A DNA stretch of 64,000 nt from Spirochaetota bacterium (lineage in GTDB: Bacteria > Spirochaetota > Spirochaetia > Treponematales > Treponemataceae). The notes under the pieces were generated by a model. That model worked only from the letters and a program-made list of their open reading frames with translations. It ran no database searches and was not told the origin of the DNA. The stretch spans positions 1 to 64,000 of the forward strand of contig JAEWMY010000047.1 in assembly GCA_023393015.1 (NCBI GenBank). Reading direction: 5' to 3'. A program made the position numbers and the translations under genes. Positions 41,375 through 48,810 of the stretch are shown in pieces (the first letter of the stretch is position 1; the number at the start of each line of letters is the position of its first letter).

Positions 41375-43528
41375 TTATTTTACCGAACCGGCGAGTATCC
41401 GCGCGACGTCTTCTCCCGTTTTCGCGCCCATGAGACGCGTGACGATATCCTCGTCCTTGAGAATGCCGCCGATCGCCGCCAGGAACTGCATGTGCGGACC
41501 CGAGACGCGTTTCGGCGAGACGACGAGAATGACGACGCGGGTCGCTTCACCGTCAAGGGAGTCGAAATCCGTTCCCTCGCGACACAGTCCCACCGCGACC
41601 GCCATCTCGGTGATACCGTCCGACTTTCCGTGGGGCAGGGCGATACCGCGCTGAAGCCCGGTGCTCATCGTCTTTTCCCGCAGGAGCACGTCCTCGATGA
41701 CCTGGTCATGGTCGGTAACCTTTCCGCTGTTGCAGAGTATGTTCACCATCCGCTCGATGATCGCTTCCTTGCTTCCCGGCTCGAGCGAGAGGGTCACGCA
41801 GCGCGGGGTGATGAGCGAAAGGAGGTCGCGGTCGGCGCGCGCCGTCGGGGAGGACATGGCGCGGCGGAGGTCGTCGGGATCGGATGCGGCCTTGAGTTCC
41901 TCGATCCTGGTATTGAGGGCGACGATGACTTCGTGAACCGAAACCCTCACGAAGGGGATATCCTCGGGCGCCGCCTCGATGGTGACGCGGTTTTCCTCCT
42001 CGGTGATCGAGAGCGCGACCGAATCCTTGCGCGCCTGCGAAATTCCGTCGTCGATATTCATCATCTGGACGTAGAAGCCCTCGGCCTTGAGGTTCTTGAG
42101 GAGGGTATCGACGACGAGGTCCGCGATTTCGTCGGAACCGAAGTCCCAGGAGACGCTTTCATTGTCGCTGCCCTTCGTGTCCTTGCGCGTACCCCGACCC
42201 GTCACGCCGAGCGTCGCGTTCAGGAGGGGCGGGCCGATGAGCGTGGTCAGGAGCGTCATCATGATGACGATGCCGAACAGCTGTTCGTTGAGGATGCCGG
42301 CCGTGATACCGATGCCGGCGATGATGAGGGCGACCTCTCCGCGCGGGACCATCCCCGCGCCGATTCTGGCCGCTCCCTTCGCGTTAAAGCCGAGCGCGAG
42401 GGCCGGAAGTCCGCATCCGACGATCTTGGCGACGACCGCGATGACGGTGTACGCGAGGCCGAAGACGAGGACGCTCGGGGAAAGGAGCTCGCCGACGTTG
42501 ACGAGCATGCCCATGACCGCGAAGAAGAGCGGGACGAAGAATTCGTAGAGGCCGTGGATGCGCTCCTGTATGACGGTGGCGATATCGGTTTTCGAGAGCG
42601 ACAGTCCCGTTACGTAGGCGCCGATGATCATGGCGAGACCTTCTTTTTCGAAGACGCCCGCGAGGATGAGGCCGATGCCGAGCGCGCAGATCGAGAAATC
42701 GTACGAGTGCTTGAAAAACTTGAGGAACGAGGCGATCTTCCGTGAGAAGACAAGCCCCAGGGCGGTGAAGCCGAGCCAGATGCCGAAGGCGCGGCCCGCG
42801 ATAGCGCCGATCGCCGAAAGGGAGAGGGCGCCGGAGCCGCCAGCCGGGTTCGCGAGCACGGCGACTATGCCGAGCACGACGGCGAGCATGACGATGCCGA
42901 GGACGTCGTCGAAGACGGCGGCCGCGAGGATCGTCACTCCCTCCGGGGAGTCCATCTTCTTCTTGTCGGAAAGGATTCTCGCCGTGATGCCGACCGAGGT
43001 CGCGGTCGAAAGGATGCCGAGAAAGAGCGCCTGCGGGTCCATGAAGTCGACGCCGAGGAGGAGGACGCCGGAGAGGGCGCCGAGGCCGAAGGAGGCGATT
43101 ACGCCGCCGATACCGACGATACCCCCCGCCACCGAGTAGCGGAGGAAGAGCGCGAGGTCGGTCTCGAGACCCGAGGCGAAAAGAAGGATGATCGAGGCTA
43201 CGGTCGCGAAACCGTAGAGTTCGGGGCCCACGGCGAGCGCGCCCGTATGGAGGGGAAAGAGACCCGTGGGAAAGGCCGCGAAGGGAAGGCCTCCGAGGGC
43301 GTACGGTCCGATGGCGACGCCCGCGAGAAGCTCGCCGAGAACGGGCGGAATGCCGAACTTCTTTACGATTCGGCCCCCGACGCGGACGGCGAAGATGATG
43401 ATTCCGATTTGAAGGACCAGGGTGGACATAACCTCGGTTACGGGTTCTGAGTCCTCGGCAAAGATGGCGCTTGTCCCGAGGGACAGGAACGTCAAGATGG
43501 CCAGAATGAGTAACGCCTTGCGTTTCAT
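41375..43528 (-). CDS. CPA2-type cation:proton antiporter fused to a PTS EIIA domain
   Basis: 717 residues from ATG 43528 (AAGAGG upstream). It starts with a hydrophobic leader MKRKALLILAILTFLSLG that may be a signal peptide or first span. Residues ~40-430 form the twelve-to-thirteen-span Kef/NhaS antiporter domain (GELLAGVAIGPYALGG, AAAVFDDVLGIVMLAVV). About 450-560 is a cytoplasmic linker, then a fructose/nitrogen-type EIIA domain to the C-terminus with phospho-His ~633 in GIALPHGKSD. The fusion suggests phosphorylation by the PTS chain controls ion exchange. GC shadow frames oppose it. Confidence 0.9.
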   Translation of the reverse strand: MKRKALLILAILTFLSLGTSAIFAEDSEPVTEVMSTLVLQIGIIIFAVRVGGRIVKKFGIPPVLGELLAGVAIGPYALGGLPFAAFPTGLFPLHTGALAVGPELYGFATVASIILLFASGLETDLALFLRYSVAGGIVGIGGVIASFGLGALSGVLLLGVDFMDPQALFLGILSTATSVGITARILSDKKKMDSPEGVTILAAAVFDDVLGIVMLAVVLGIVAVLANPAGGSGALSLSAIGAIAGRAFGIWLGFTALGLVFSRKIASFLKFFKHSYDFSICALGIGLILAGVFEKEGLAMIIGAYVTGLSLSKTDIATVIQERIHGLYEFFVPLFFAVMGMLVNVGELLSPSVLVFGLAYTVIAVVAKIVGCGLPALALGFNAKGAARIGAGMVPRGEVALIIAGIGITAGILNEQLFGIVIMMTLLTTLIGPPLLNATLGVTGRGTRKDTKGSDNESVSWDFGSDEIADLVVDTLLKNLKAEGFYVQMMNIDDGISQARKDSVALSITEEENRVTIEAAPEDIPFVRVSVHEVIVALNTRIEELKAASDPDDLRRAMSSPTARADRDLLSLITPRCVTLSLEPGSKEAIIERMVNILCNSGKVTDHDQVIEDVLLREKTMSTGLQRGIALPHGKSDGITEMAVAVGLCREGTDFDSLDGEATRVVILVVSPKRVSGPHMQFLAAIGGILKDEDIVTRLMGAKTGEDVARILAGSVK

Positions 43529-43652
43529 AAGATGCCTCTTGAAAATGAAAATAATAACAGACAATGTCATATTATGCGTTTCATTGCAAGAGAATGGAAT
43601 ATTTCGCGCCTTTTTTATCGAAAGGCGCTACGGTTCGTATCGGAACAGATGA

Positions 43653-44663
43653 TTACCAGACGATGAGGTTTCCCGCATAGGTGAGCCCGCCGCCGAAGCC
43701 GACCGTCATGATGAGGTCGCCCCGCTTGAGGTCTCCCGACCGGGCGTACTCGTCGAGTGCGACCGGAATCGTCGCGTTCGAGGTATTCGCGTACTTTTCG
43801 ATATTCATGAAAAACTTGTCCTCGGCGAAACCGAGCCTCTTTGCCGCGGCCTGAATGATTCGCATGTTCGCCTGATGCGGGATGATCTTTTTAACGTCGG
43901 CCATCGTGATCCCTTCGGCCGTCAGGAGGTTTTCGATCGTGTCGGTAAAGGCCTTGACCGCGAAGTTGTATACCGCGCGTCCGTTCATATAGAGGGTTAT
44001 CGGCTTGTCGATGGTTTCGCCCGTCTTGAAGGGATTTCTCGTGCCGCCCCGTTCGCACATGAGCTCCTTCGCGCCCGAGCCTTCTGATCCGAGGATGGTG
44101 CGGATGATGCCCCGGCGGCCGGAGCCGGTAGAGGGGGCGTCGGTTTTTTCGAGGATCGCGGCTCCCGCGGCGTCGCCGAAGAGGACGCAGGTTCCGCGGT
44201 CGGTCCAGTCGGTTATCTTGGTAAGGACATCGGCGCCGATGACGAGGGCCCTCTTGCGTCCCTGGTTCAGCATCCCTGCGGCCGCCTCGAGTGAGTAGAC
44301 GAAACCCGAACAGGCGGCAATGACGTCGAAGGCGCCGGCGTTTTTTATTCCGAGGCGGTCCTGCACGATACAGGCGACCGAGGGAAAGCCGTAATAGTCG
44401 GGCGAGGACGTTCCCACGACGACGATATCGATGGTCTGAGCCGCTTCCAGGGCCTTTCCCGGGGCAAGTTGCTCGAGCGCGGCGAGGGCCGCCTGGTAGG
44501 CGAGATCGCTCGTCGCCTCGTCTTCCGCCGCCATGTGGCGGGAACCGATCCCGGTATGGGATCTGATCCATTCATCCGTCGTATCCATCGTTTTGGCGAG
44601 ATCGTCATTCGTTACGCGTCGCGCGGGAACGTAGTGGCCGGTCGCGAGTATTTCAAGTGCCAT
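43653..44663 (-). CDS. fabH: 3-oxoacyl-ACP synthase III (KAS III)
   Basis: 336 residues from ATG 44663 (TTGGAGGG upstream; an ATG eleven codons earlier is rejected). Catalytic triad: Cys118 in AACSGF, His in IIPHQANMRI, Asn in NTSNATIPVA. It condenses acyl-CoA primer with malonyl-ACP to start fatty acid synthesis; straight-chain versus branched primer cannot be told by eye. It is transcribed divergently from a 2-oxoacid:ferredoxin oxidoreductase operon. Downstream (43606-43628) is a GCGCCTTT/AAAGGCGC hairpin without a proper T tail. Confidence 0.95.
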   Translation of the reverse strand: MALEILATGHYVPARRVTNDDLAKTMDTTDEWIRSHTGIGSRHMAAEDEATSDLAYQAALAALEQLAPGKALEAAQTIDIVVVGTSSPDYYGFPSVACIVQDRLGIKNAGAFDVIAACSGFVYSLEAAAGMLNQGRKRALVIGADVLTKITDWTDRGTCVLFGDAAGAAILEKTDAPSTGSGRRGIIRTILGSEGSGAKELMCERGGTRNPFKTGETIDKPITLYMNGRAVYNFAVKAFTDTIENLLTAEGITMADVKKIIPHQANMRIIQAAAKRLGFAEDKFFMNIEKYANTSNATIPVALDEYARSGDLKRGDLIMTVGFGGGLTYAGNLIVW

Positions 44664-44736
44664 GAGGCCCTCCAAAAGGGTATTCTTTTTATGCAACCTT
44701 TATAAGACCGATCGTGTCTAAAATAGTTGCACGCTA

Positions 44737-44801
44737 AAAATAGCACATGTGCGATTTTTGTCAACATGTCAAATTGACAAAAGACGAAATAATGTCATAA
44801 T
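44737..44801. promoter_or_regulatory. Divergent fabH/oxidoreductase promoters with symmetric -35 boxes and a palindrome
   Basis: Plus: TTGACA (44774-44779), 16-bp spacer, CATAAT (44796-44801). Minus: TTGACA (44764-44759), 16-bp spacer, TATTTT (44742-44737). The -35 boxes are arms of a perfect 9-bp inverted repeat, TTTTGTCAA (44756-44764) and TTGACAAAA (44774-44782). GCACATGTGC, a 10-bp palindrome (44743-44752), lies in the fabH spacer. Confidence 0.75.
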
Positions 44802-44831
44802 AGGGTACGTTATTGGTCAGGGAGGCTGAAA

Positions 44832-45056
44832 ATGCGACAGGGTGCGCTGAAAATAGACAGGGAACGATGCAAAGGGTGCGGTTTGTGCGTGCGGGCCTGC
44901 CCCTTCAAGGTGCTTGCCCTGGACACGGAGATGAACTCCTTCGGTATTTATCCGGCGAAGGACGTACGGCCCGAGGCCTGTACCGCCTGTTCGTCCTGTT
45001 TCAGGGTATGCCCTGACGTCGCGATAACGGTATACGAGCTGGAGGACGGTAAATGA
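44832..45056 (+). CDS. 2-oxoacid:ferredoxin oxidoreductase delta subunit (2[4Fe-4S] ferredoxin)
   Basis: 74 residues with two CxxCxxCxxxCP clusters: CKGCGLCVRACP and CTACSSCFRVCP. Typical of the small ferredoxin subunit of VOR/KOR-type enzymes, passing electrons from the TPP subunit to ferredoxin. AGGGAGG before the ATG. First gene of the four-gene operon; ATGA overlap with the alpha subunit. Confidence 0.93.
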   Translation: MRQGALKIDRERCKGCGLCVRACPFKVLALDTEMNSFGIYPAKDVRPEACTACSSCFRVCPDVAITVYELEDGK

Positions 45057-46135
45057 GCGCGAACGCGACCGGCGAACGGGTCTTGATGAAAGGAAACGAG
45101 GCGATCGCGGAGGCCGCCATCCGGGCCGGCTGCACGGCCTATTTCGGCTATCCGATAACCCCGCAAAACGAGCTTATCGGCTACATGGCGGCGCGCCTCC
45201 CGGAAAAGGGACGAGTCTTTATCCAGGCGGAAAGCGAAACCGCCGCGATCAATATGGTATTTGGCGCCGCCGCGTGCGGCGTACGCGCCATGACGAGTTC
45301 GTCGAGTCCCGGAATCAGCCTGAAGCAGGAGGGTATTTCCTACGCCGCCGGCGCGGACTTGCCCCTCGTGTACGTCAATATAGTCCGGGGCGGACCGGGC
45401 CTCGGCTCCATCGCCCCGGCGCAAAGCGACTACTTCCAGTCGACGCGCGGCGGCGGTCACGGCGACTACCATGTCGTCGTGCTCGCGCCCGACAGCGTAC
45501 AGGAAGCGGCCGACCTCACCTACGAGGCCTTCGACATCGCCGACGAGTGGCGCGTTCCGGTCATGATCCTCGGGGACGGCGTCATCGGGCAGATGATGGA
45601 AGGCATCGTCCTTCCTCCCGAGCGCGACCTTTCGAGCCTTCCCTCGAAAAAAGACTGGGCGGTCGGGAACATGGCCGGTCGCGAGGCCCGTCATATCACT
45701 TCCATCCATCTCGTGCCCGCCGAACTCGAGGCGATCATATTCGAACGGTTCGAGCGGTATCGAAAGCTCGCGGAAACGCTTGTCCGCCACGAGGCGATCG
45801 GTTGCGACGACGCCGACCTCGTGCTCGTCGCGTACGGAACCTCGGCCCGCGTGTGCCGGAGCGCGATCGAACTCGCCCGGGCGGAAGGCCTCAAGCTCGG
45901 ACTCTTTCGGCCCGTGACCCTCTGGCCCTTTCCGTCGAAGGAGCTCGCGCGGATCGCGAGCCGGGGCGTGCCGCTTCTTTCGGTCGAGATGAGCATGGGC
46001 CAGATGGTGGAGGATATCCGCCTCGCCGTCGGGTCCGCTTCTCCGGTTCACCTGCTCCCCCACGCGGGAGGGGTCGTGCCCACGGACGACGAGATCGTCG
46101 CGCGATGCCGCGAGTTGCTGGGAGGAAAGAAATGA
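45053..46135 (+). CDS. vorB: 2-oxoacid:ferredoxin oxidoreductase alpha subunit (VorB-like)
   Basis: 360 residues. It begins with VLMKGNEAIAEAAIRAGCTAYFGYPITPQNEL, the signature of the VorB/KorA alpha subunit that holds pyrimidine-domain residues, and continues with QAESETAAINMVFGAAACGVRAMTSSSSPG and RGGPGLGS. Closest by eye to the group called 3-methyl-2-oxobutanoate (2-ketoisovalerate) oxidoreductase subunit VorB; 2-oxoglutarate (KorA) is the alternative. Coupled to both neighbours by ATGA overlaps. Confidence 0.9.
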   Translation: MSANATGERVLMKGNEAIAEAAIRAGCTAYFGYPITPQNELIGYMAARLPEKGRVFIQAESETAAINMVFGAAACGVRAMTSSSSPGISLKQEGISYAAGADLPLVYVNIVRGGPGLGSIAPAQSDYFQSTRGGGHGDYHVVVLAPDSVQEAADLTYEAFDIADEWRVPVMILGDGVIGQMMEGIVLPPERDLSSLPSKKDWAVGNMAGREARHITSIHLVPAELEAIIFERFERYRKLAETLVRHEAIGCDDADLVLVAYGTSARVCRSAIELARAEGLKLGLFRPVTLWPFPSKELARIASRGVPLLSVEMSMGQMVEDIRLAVGSASPVHLLPHAGGVVPTDDEIVARCRELLGGKK

Positions 46136-47010
46136 AGCCCGTACAGGAACACCCGAAAAGCCTCAAGCCGGTACAGACGAAATATTGCGCGGGATGCGGC
46201 CATGGGGTTATTCATAGGATCATCTGCGAACTCGTCGACGAGATGGGCTTGCGGACGAAATCGATCGTGATGAATCCCGTCGGCTGCGCGATATGGGCCG
46301 ACCTCTATTTCGACTTCGACTCGGTGCAGGCGGCGCACGGGCGTACCCCGGCCGCCGCGACCGGCATCAAGCGCGTCCTCCCCGACCACCTGGTCATCTG
46401 TTATCAGGGCGACGGCGACCTCGCGGCGATCGGAACCGCCGAGATCATACACGCCGCGAACCGCGGGGAGAAGTTCACGGTTATCTTCGTGAACAACGCG
46501 ATATACGGCATGACCGGCGGCCAGATGGCGCCCACGACGCTCGTCGGGCAAAAGGCCTCGACCGCGCCGCTCGGCCGGGACCCCGTCGGGCAGGGCATGG
46601 GGTATCCGATTCGCGTCTGCGAGCTCCTCGCGACGCTCGGGGGAACGAGGTATCTCGCGCGCGGAGCGGTCGATACGGCCGCGCACGTCGCCAAGGTCAA
46701 GGAGTACATCCGTACCGCTTTTACCGCGCAAATGGAAGGAATCGGCTTTTCCATGGTCGAGATACTCTCGCCGTGCCCCACGAACTGGGGGATGAGCCCG
46801 GCCGAGTCCGCGGACTGGGTCGGCACGGTCATGACCGATCAGTATCCCCTCGGGGAGATCAAGAACGAACTCGCGACAGCGCGGAACGAGGTTTCCGCCC
46901 GGAACGAGGTTTCCGCCCGGAACGAAGTTTCCGCCCGGAACGATGTTTCCGCCCGGAACGAAGTTTCCGCCCGGAACGAAGCCGCCGCGCGCAAGGGAGA
47001 AACACTATGA
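46132..47010 (+). CDS. 2-oxoacid:ferredoxin oxidoreductase beta subunit (TPP-binding), with C-terminal repeat tail
   Basis: 292 residues from ATG 46132. KYCAGCGHGVIHR supplies cluster/TPP-site Cys, and GDGDLAAIGTAEIIHAANRG with NNAIYGMTGGQ is the TPP-binding region. The family usually stops after the PLGEIK segment; here an extra ~45-residue tail of six hexapeptides (RNEVSA and variants) is appended by an 18-bp tandem repeat. The tail is charged and likely disordered, so the core should be active. ATGA overlaps at both ends. Confidence 0.92.
   Translation: MKPVQEHPKSLKPVQTKYCAGCGHGVIHRIICELVDEMGLRTKSIVMNPVGCAIWADLYFDFDSVQAAHGRTPAAATGIKRVLPDHLVICYQGDGDLAAIGTAEIIHAANRGEKFTVIFVNNAIYGMTGGQMAPTTLVGQKASTAPLGRDPVGQGMGYPIRVCELLATLGGTRYLARGAVDTAAHVAKVKEYIRTAFTAQMEGIGFSMVEILSPCPTNWGMSPAESADWVGTVMTDQYPLGEIKNELATARNEVSARNEVSARNEVSARNDVSARNEVSARNEAAARKGETL
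46882..46989 (+). repeat. Six 18-bp tandem repeats inside the beta-subunit 3' end
   Basis: Units begin CGGAACGA at 46882, 46900, 46918, 46936, 46954 and 46972. The first five differ at one or two positions; the last diverges. Being a multiple of three, copy number changes would keep the frame. Confidence 0.96.
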
Positions 47011-47558
47011 TTGAACGGACTATTTTCGCCGGTTTCGGCGGGCAGGGCATCATCTCGCTCGGGCAAATTTGGGTGTACTGCGGCATGAAAGAGGGCAAGG
47101 AAGTCAGTTTCTTCCCGTTCTACGGCGCTGAAAAACGGGGAGGCATAGCCCGAGCGAACTGCGTCGTCTCCGATTCGGGGATTTCCAGCCCTATCGTGAC
47201 CCACGCGGATTCCGCCGTAGTGATGAACCGGGACAGCCTCGAGGAGTGCGCCTCGGTCCTGCATGACGGGGGGCTTCTGCTCGTCAATTCCTCCCTCGTC
47301 CCGCTCGCGAGCGTACCCGAGGCGATCAAGGCGCGGCTTCGGGTCATCCCGATAGCGGCGACCGCCATCGCCGAGAAACTCGGCAACGTCCGGATCGCGA
47401 ACATGGTCATGCTCGGCGCCCTCGCGCGTCAAACCGGGGCGGTGTTGCTCGACCGCGTCGAGTCGATCCTGGAGCAGTTTTTTCCCGGCAACAAGCGGAA
47501 GTTCGTCGACGCCAACGTGAGCGCGATACGCGCCGGCATGGAGGCCTTCGCCGGGTAA
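47007..47558 (+). CDS. 2-oxoacid:ferredoxin oxidoreductase gamma subunit
   Basis: 183 residues from ATG 47007. IFAGFGGQGIISLGQIW at the N-terminus and FFPFYGAEKRGGIARANCVVS are diagnostic of the gamma (POR_C) subunit that bridges the catalytic half. It completes the delta-alpha-beta-gamma order. No clear terminator follows; the 87-bp gap has a CGCGG/CCGCG hairpin without T tract. Confidence 0.93.
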   Translation: MIERTIFAGFGGQGIISLGQIWVYCGMKEGKEVSFFPFYGAEKRGGIARANCVVSDSGISSPIVTHADSAVVMNRDSLEECASVLHDGGLLLVNSSLVPLASVPEAIKARLRVIPIAATAIAEKLGNVRIANMVMLGALARQTGAVLLDRVESILEQFFPGNKRKFVDANVSAIRAGMEAFAG

Positions 47559-47594
47559 ATAACGCGGCGCAACCCGCGCGATTTGCCCGCGAAT

Positions 47595-47623
47595 TTGCGT
47601 TTACGAGCCCCATACCCAATACT
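47595..47623 (+). promoter_or_regulatory. Possible promoter of the REC-PP2C gene
   Basis: TTGCGT (47595-47600), 17-bp spacer, AATACT (47618-47623). A GGGG tract then lies before the ATG at 47645. Confidence 0.45.
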
Positions 47624-47644
47624 GAAGGGGTAGGGGGCATCGCG

Positions 47645-48793
47645 ATGTCTGAACCGGGAAAACGGTATCTCATGCTGGTGGACGACGAGCAGAACATCCT
47701 GCTCGCGCTGAAACGCGAATTACACGAGTGGGCGCGCGAGCGGAAACTCGACGTGATTCTGGCCCGGTCGGCCAATGAAGGTCTTTCCCTACTTTCCGAA
47801 CACGGGGCCGCGGTCGAGATGATCGTCTCGGATCTCCGCATGCCGGAGATGAAGGGATCCGACTTCCTCCTCGAGGTTCGCAAGACATACCCCGACGTCA
47901 TCACACTGCTGTTGACCGGTTTTTCCGAAACCGAGGAGATCGTCAAGGCCGTCAGCGCCGGTATCTTCAGCTACATGCTCAAGCCCTGGGATTCGACGTA
48001 CCTCGTCGGAGAGGTGACGAAGGCCTACGAGTACCGTCAGACGAAGCTCGAGAACGAACGTCAGAAGGCGCGTCTGGTCGAGTCCCTCAGGTACGCAGGC
48101 GAGCTTCAAAAGGCGATCCTCAAGCCGAACGTTCCCGCGAGCCAGAGCGTGGAATTCCGCGTGACCTACCGGCCGAATCCGAAGGAGCTGTGCAGCGGCG
48201 ACTATTACGACGTCATCGTCGCGGGACCCGACCGTTACCTCGTACTCCTGGGAGACATCCTCGCGTCGGGCGTGCAGGCCGCCATGATCACGGCGATCCT
48301 CAAGGCGGTGATCTATCCGGAGTACGTGCGAAACGTCGTCGGTCAGGCCCTTTCCCCCGCCGACTTTCTCGGATGGCTCAACCAGCGCATGCAATTCGAG
48401 TTTCGCATGACGAATCCCGTGCCCATCTCCTTTTTCGCGGGGCTCCTCGACGTCCGCCATCAAAGTTTCGTCTACGCGAACGCGGGGTACACGCATCCCT
48501 GCCACGTCAAGGCGGGAGTCGCGACGCCGCTTCCCGTGTCGGGCTCCCCCCTCGCCGTCAGCCGCTCCATCATGTACCCCGAGCAGACGGTTCGCGTCGC
48601 GCAGGGAGAGACCCTGTTCTTTCACTCTTCGGGGCTTTCTTCCGTCGTTCCGGGAGGTTCCTTGACCGGCGTCCTTTCCAAAGAGGCGCCCGGCGCGGAT
48701 TACCACCTTCGCGTACTCAAGGCCGCCCTCGCAGCGGGCGGAAAGAGCGAGTTCGACGATGACGTGACCGTCATCACGGCCCAGCTTCAGTAA
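47645..48793 (+). CDS. Response regulator with PP2C-type (SpoIIE/RsbU-like) phosphatase output
   Basis: 382 residues. REC domain (about 1-125): LVDDEQ acidic pocket, phospho-Asp in IVSDLRMP, Thr in LLTGFSE, Lys in LKPWD. A short coiled linker, then a SpoIIE-type PP2C domain (about 160-382): CSGDYYDV, LLGDILASGVQAAM and DDDVTVI keep the metal-binding Asp residues. This architecture dephosphorylates STAS-domain anti-anti-sigma proteins. Together with the STAS cassette at 59.7-62.9 kb it could feed the same switch. It is followed 17 bp later by a histidine kinase, its likely partner. Confidence 0.9.
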   Translation: MSEPGKRYLMLVDDEQNILLALKRELHEWARERKLDVILARSANEGLSLLSEHGAAVEMIVSDLRMPEMKGSDFLLEVRKTYPDVITLLLTGFSETEEIVKAVSAGIFSYMLKPWDSTYLVGEVTKAYEYRQTKLENERQKARLVESLRYAGELQKAILKPNVPASQSVEFRVTYRPNPKELCSGDYYDVIVAGPDRYLVLLGDILASGVQAAMITAILKAVIYPEYVRNVVGQALSPADFLGWLNQRMQFEFRMTNPVPISFFAGLLDVRHQSFVYANAGYTHPCHVKAGVATPLPVSGSPLAVSRSIMYPEQTVRVAQGETLFFHSSGLSSVVPGGSLTGVLSKEAPGADYHLRVLKAALAAGGKSEFDDDVTVITAQLQ

Positions 48794-48810
48794 CCCGCGG
48801 GAACGGACGG

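Noticed and set aside
43606..43628. Terminator for fabH
   Set aside because: The GCGCCTTT/AAAGGCGC hairpin is not followed by a T tract on the minus strand; the T-rich part lies in its loop.
46293..47006. Upstream part of the gamma-subunit frame (Arg-rich)
   Set aside because: It is a shadow of the beta-subunit gene; ATG 47007 with ATGA overlap and a family-typical N-terminus is the start.
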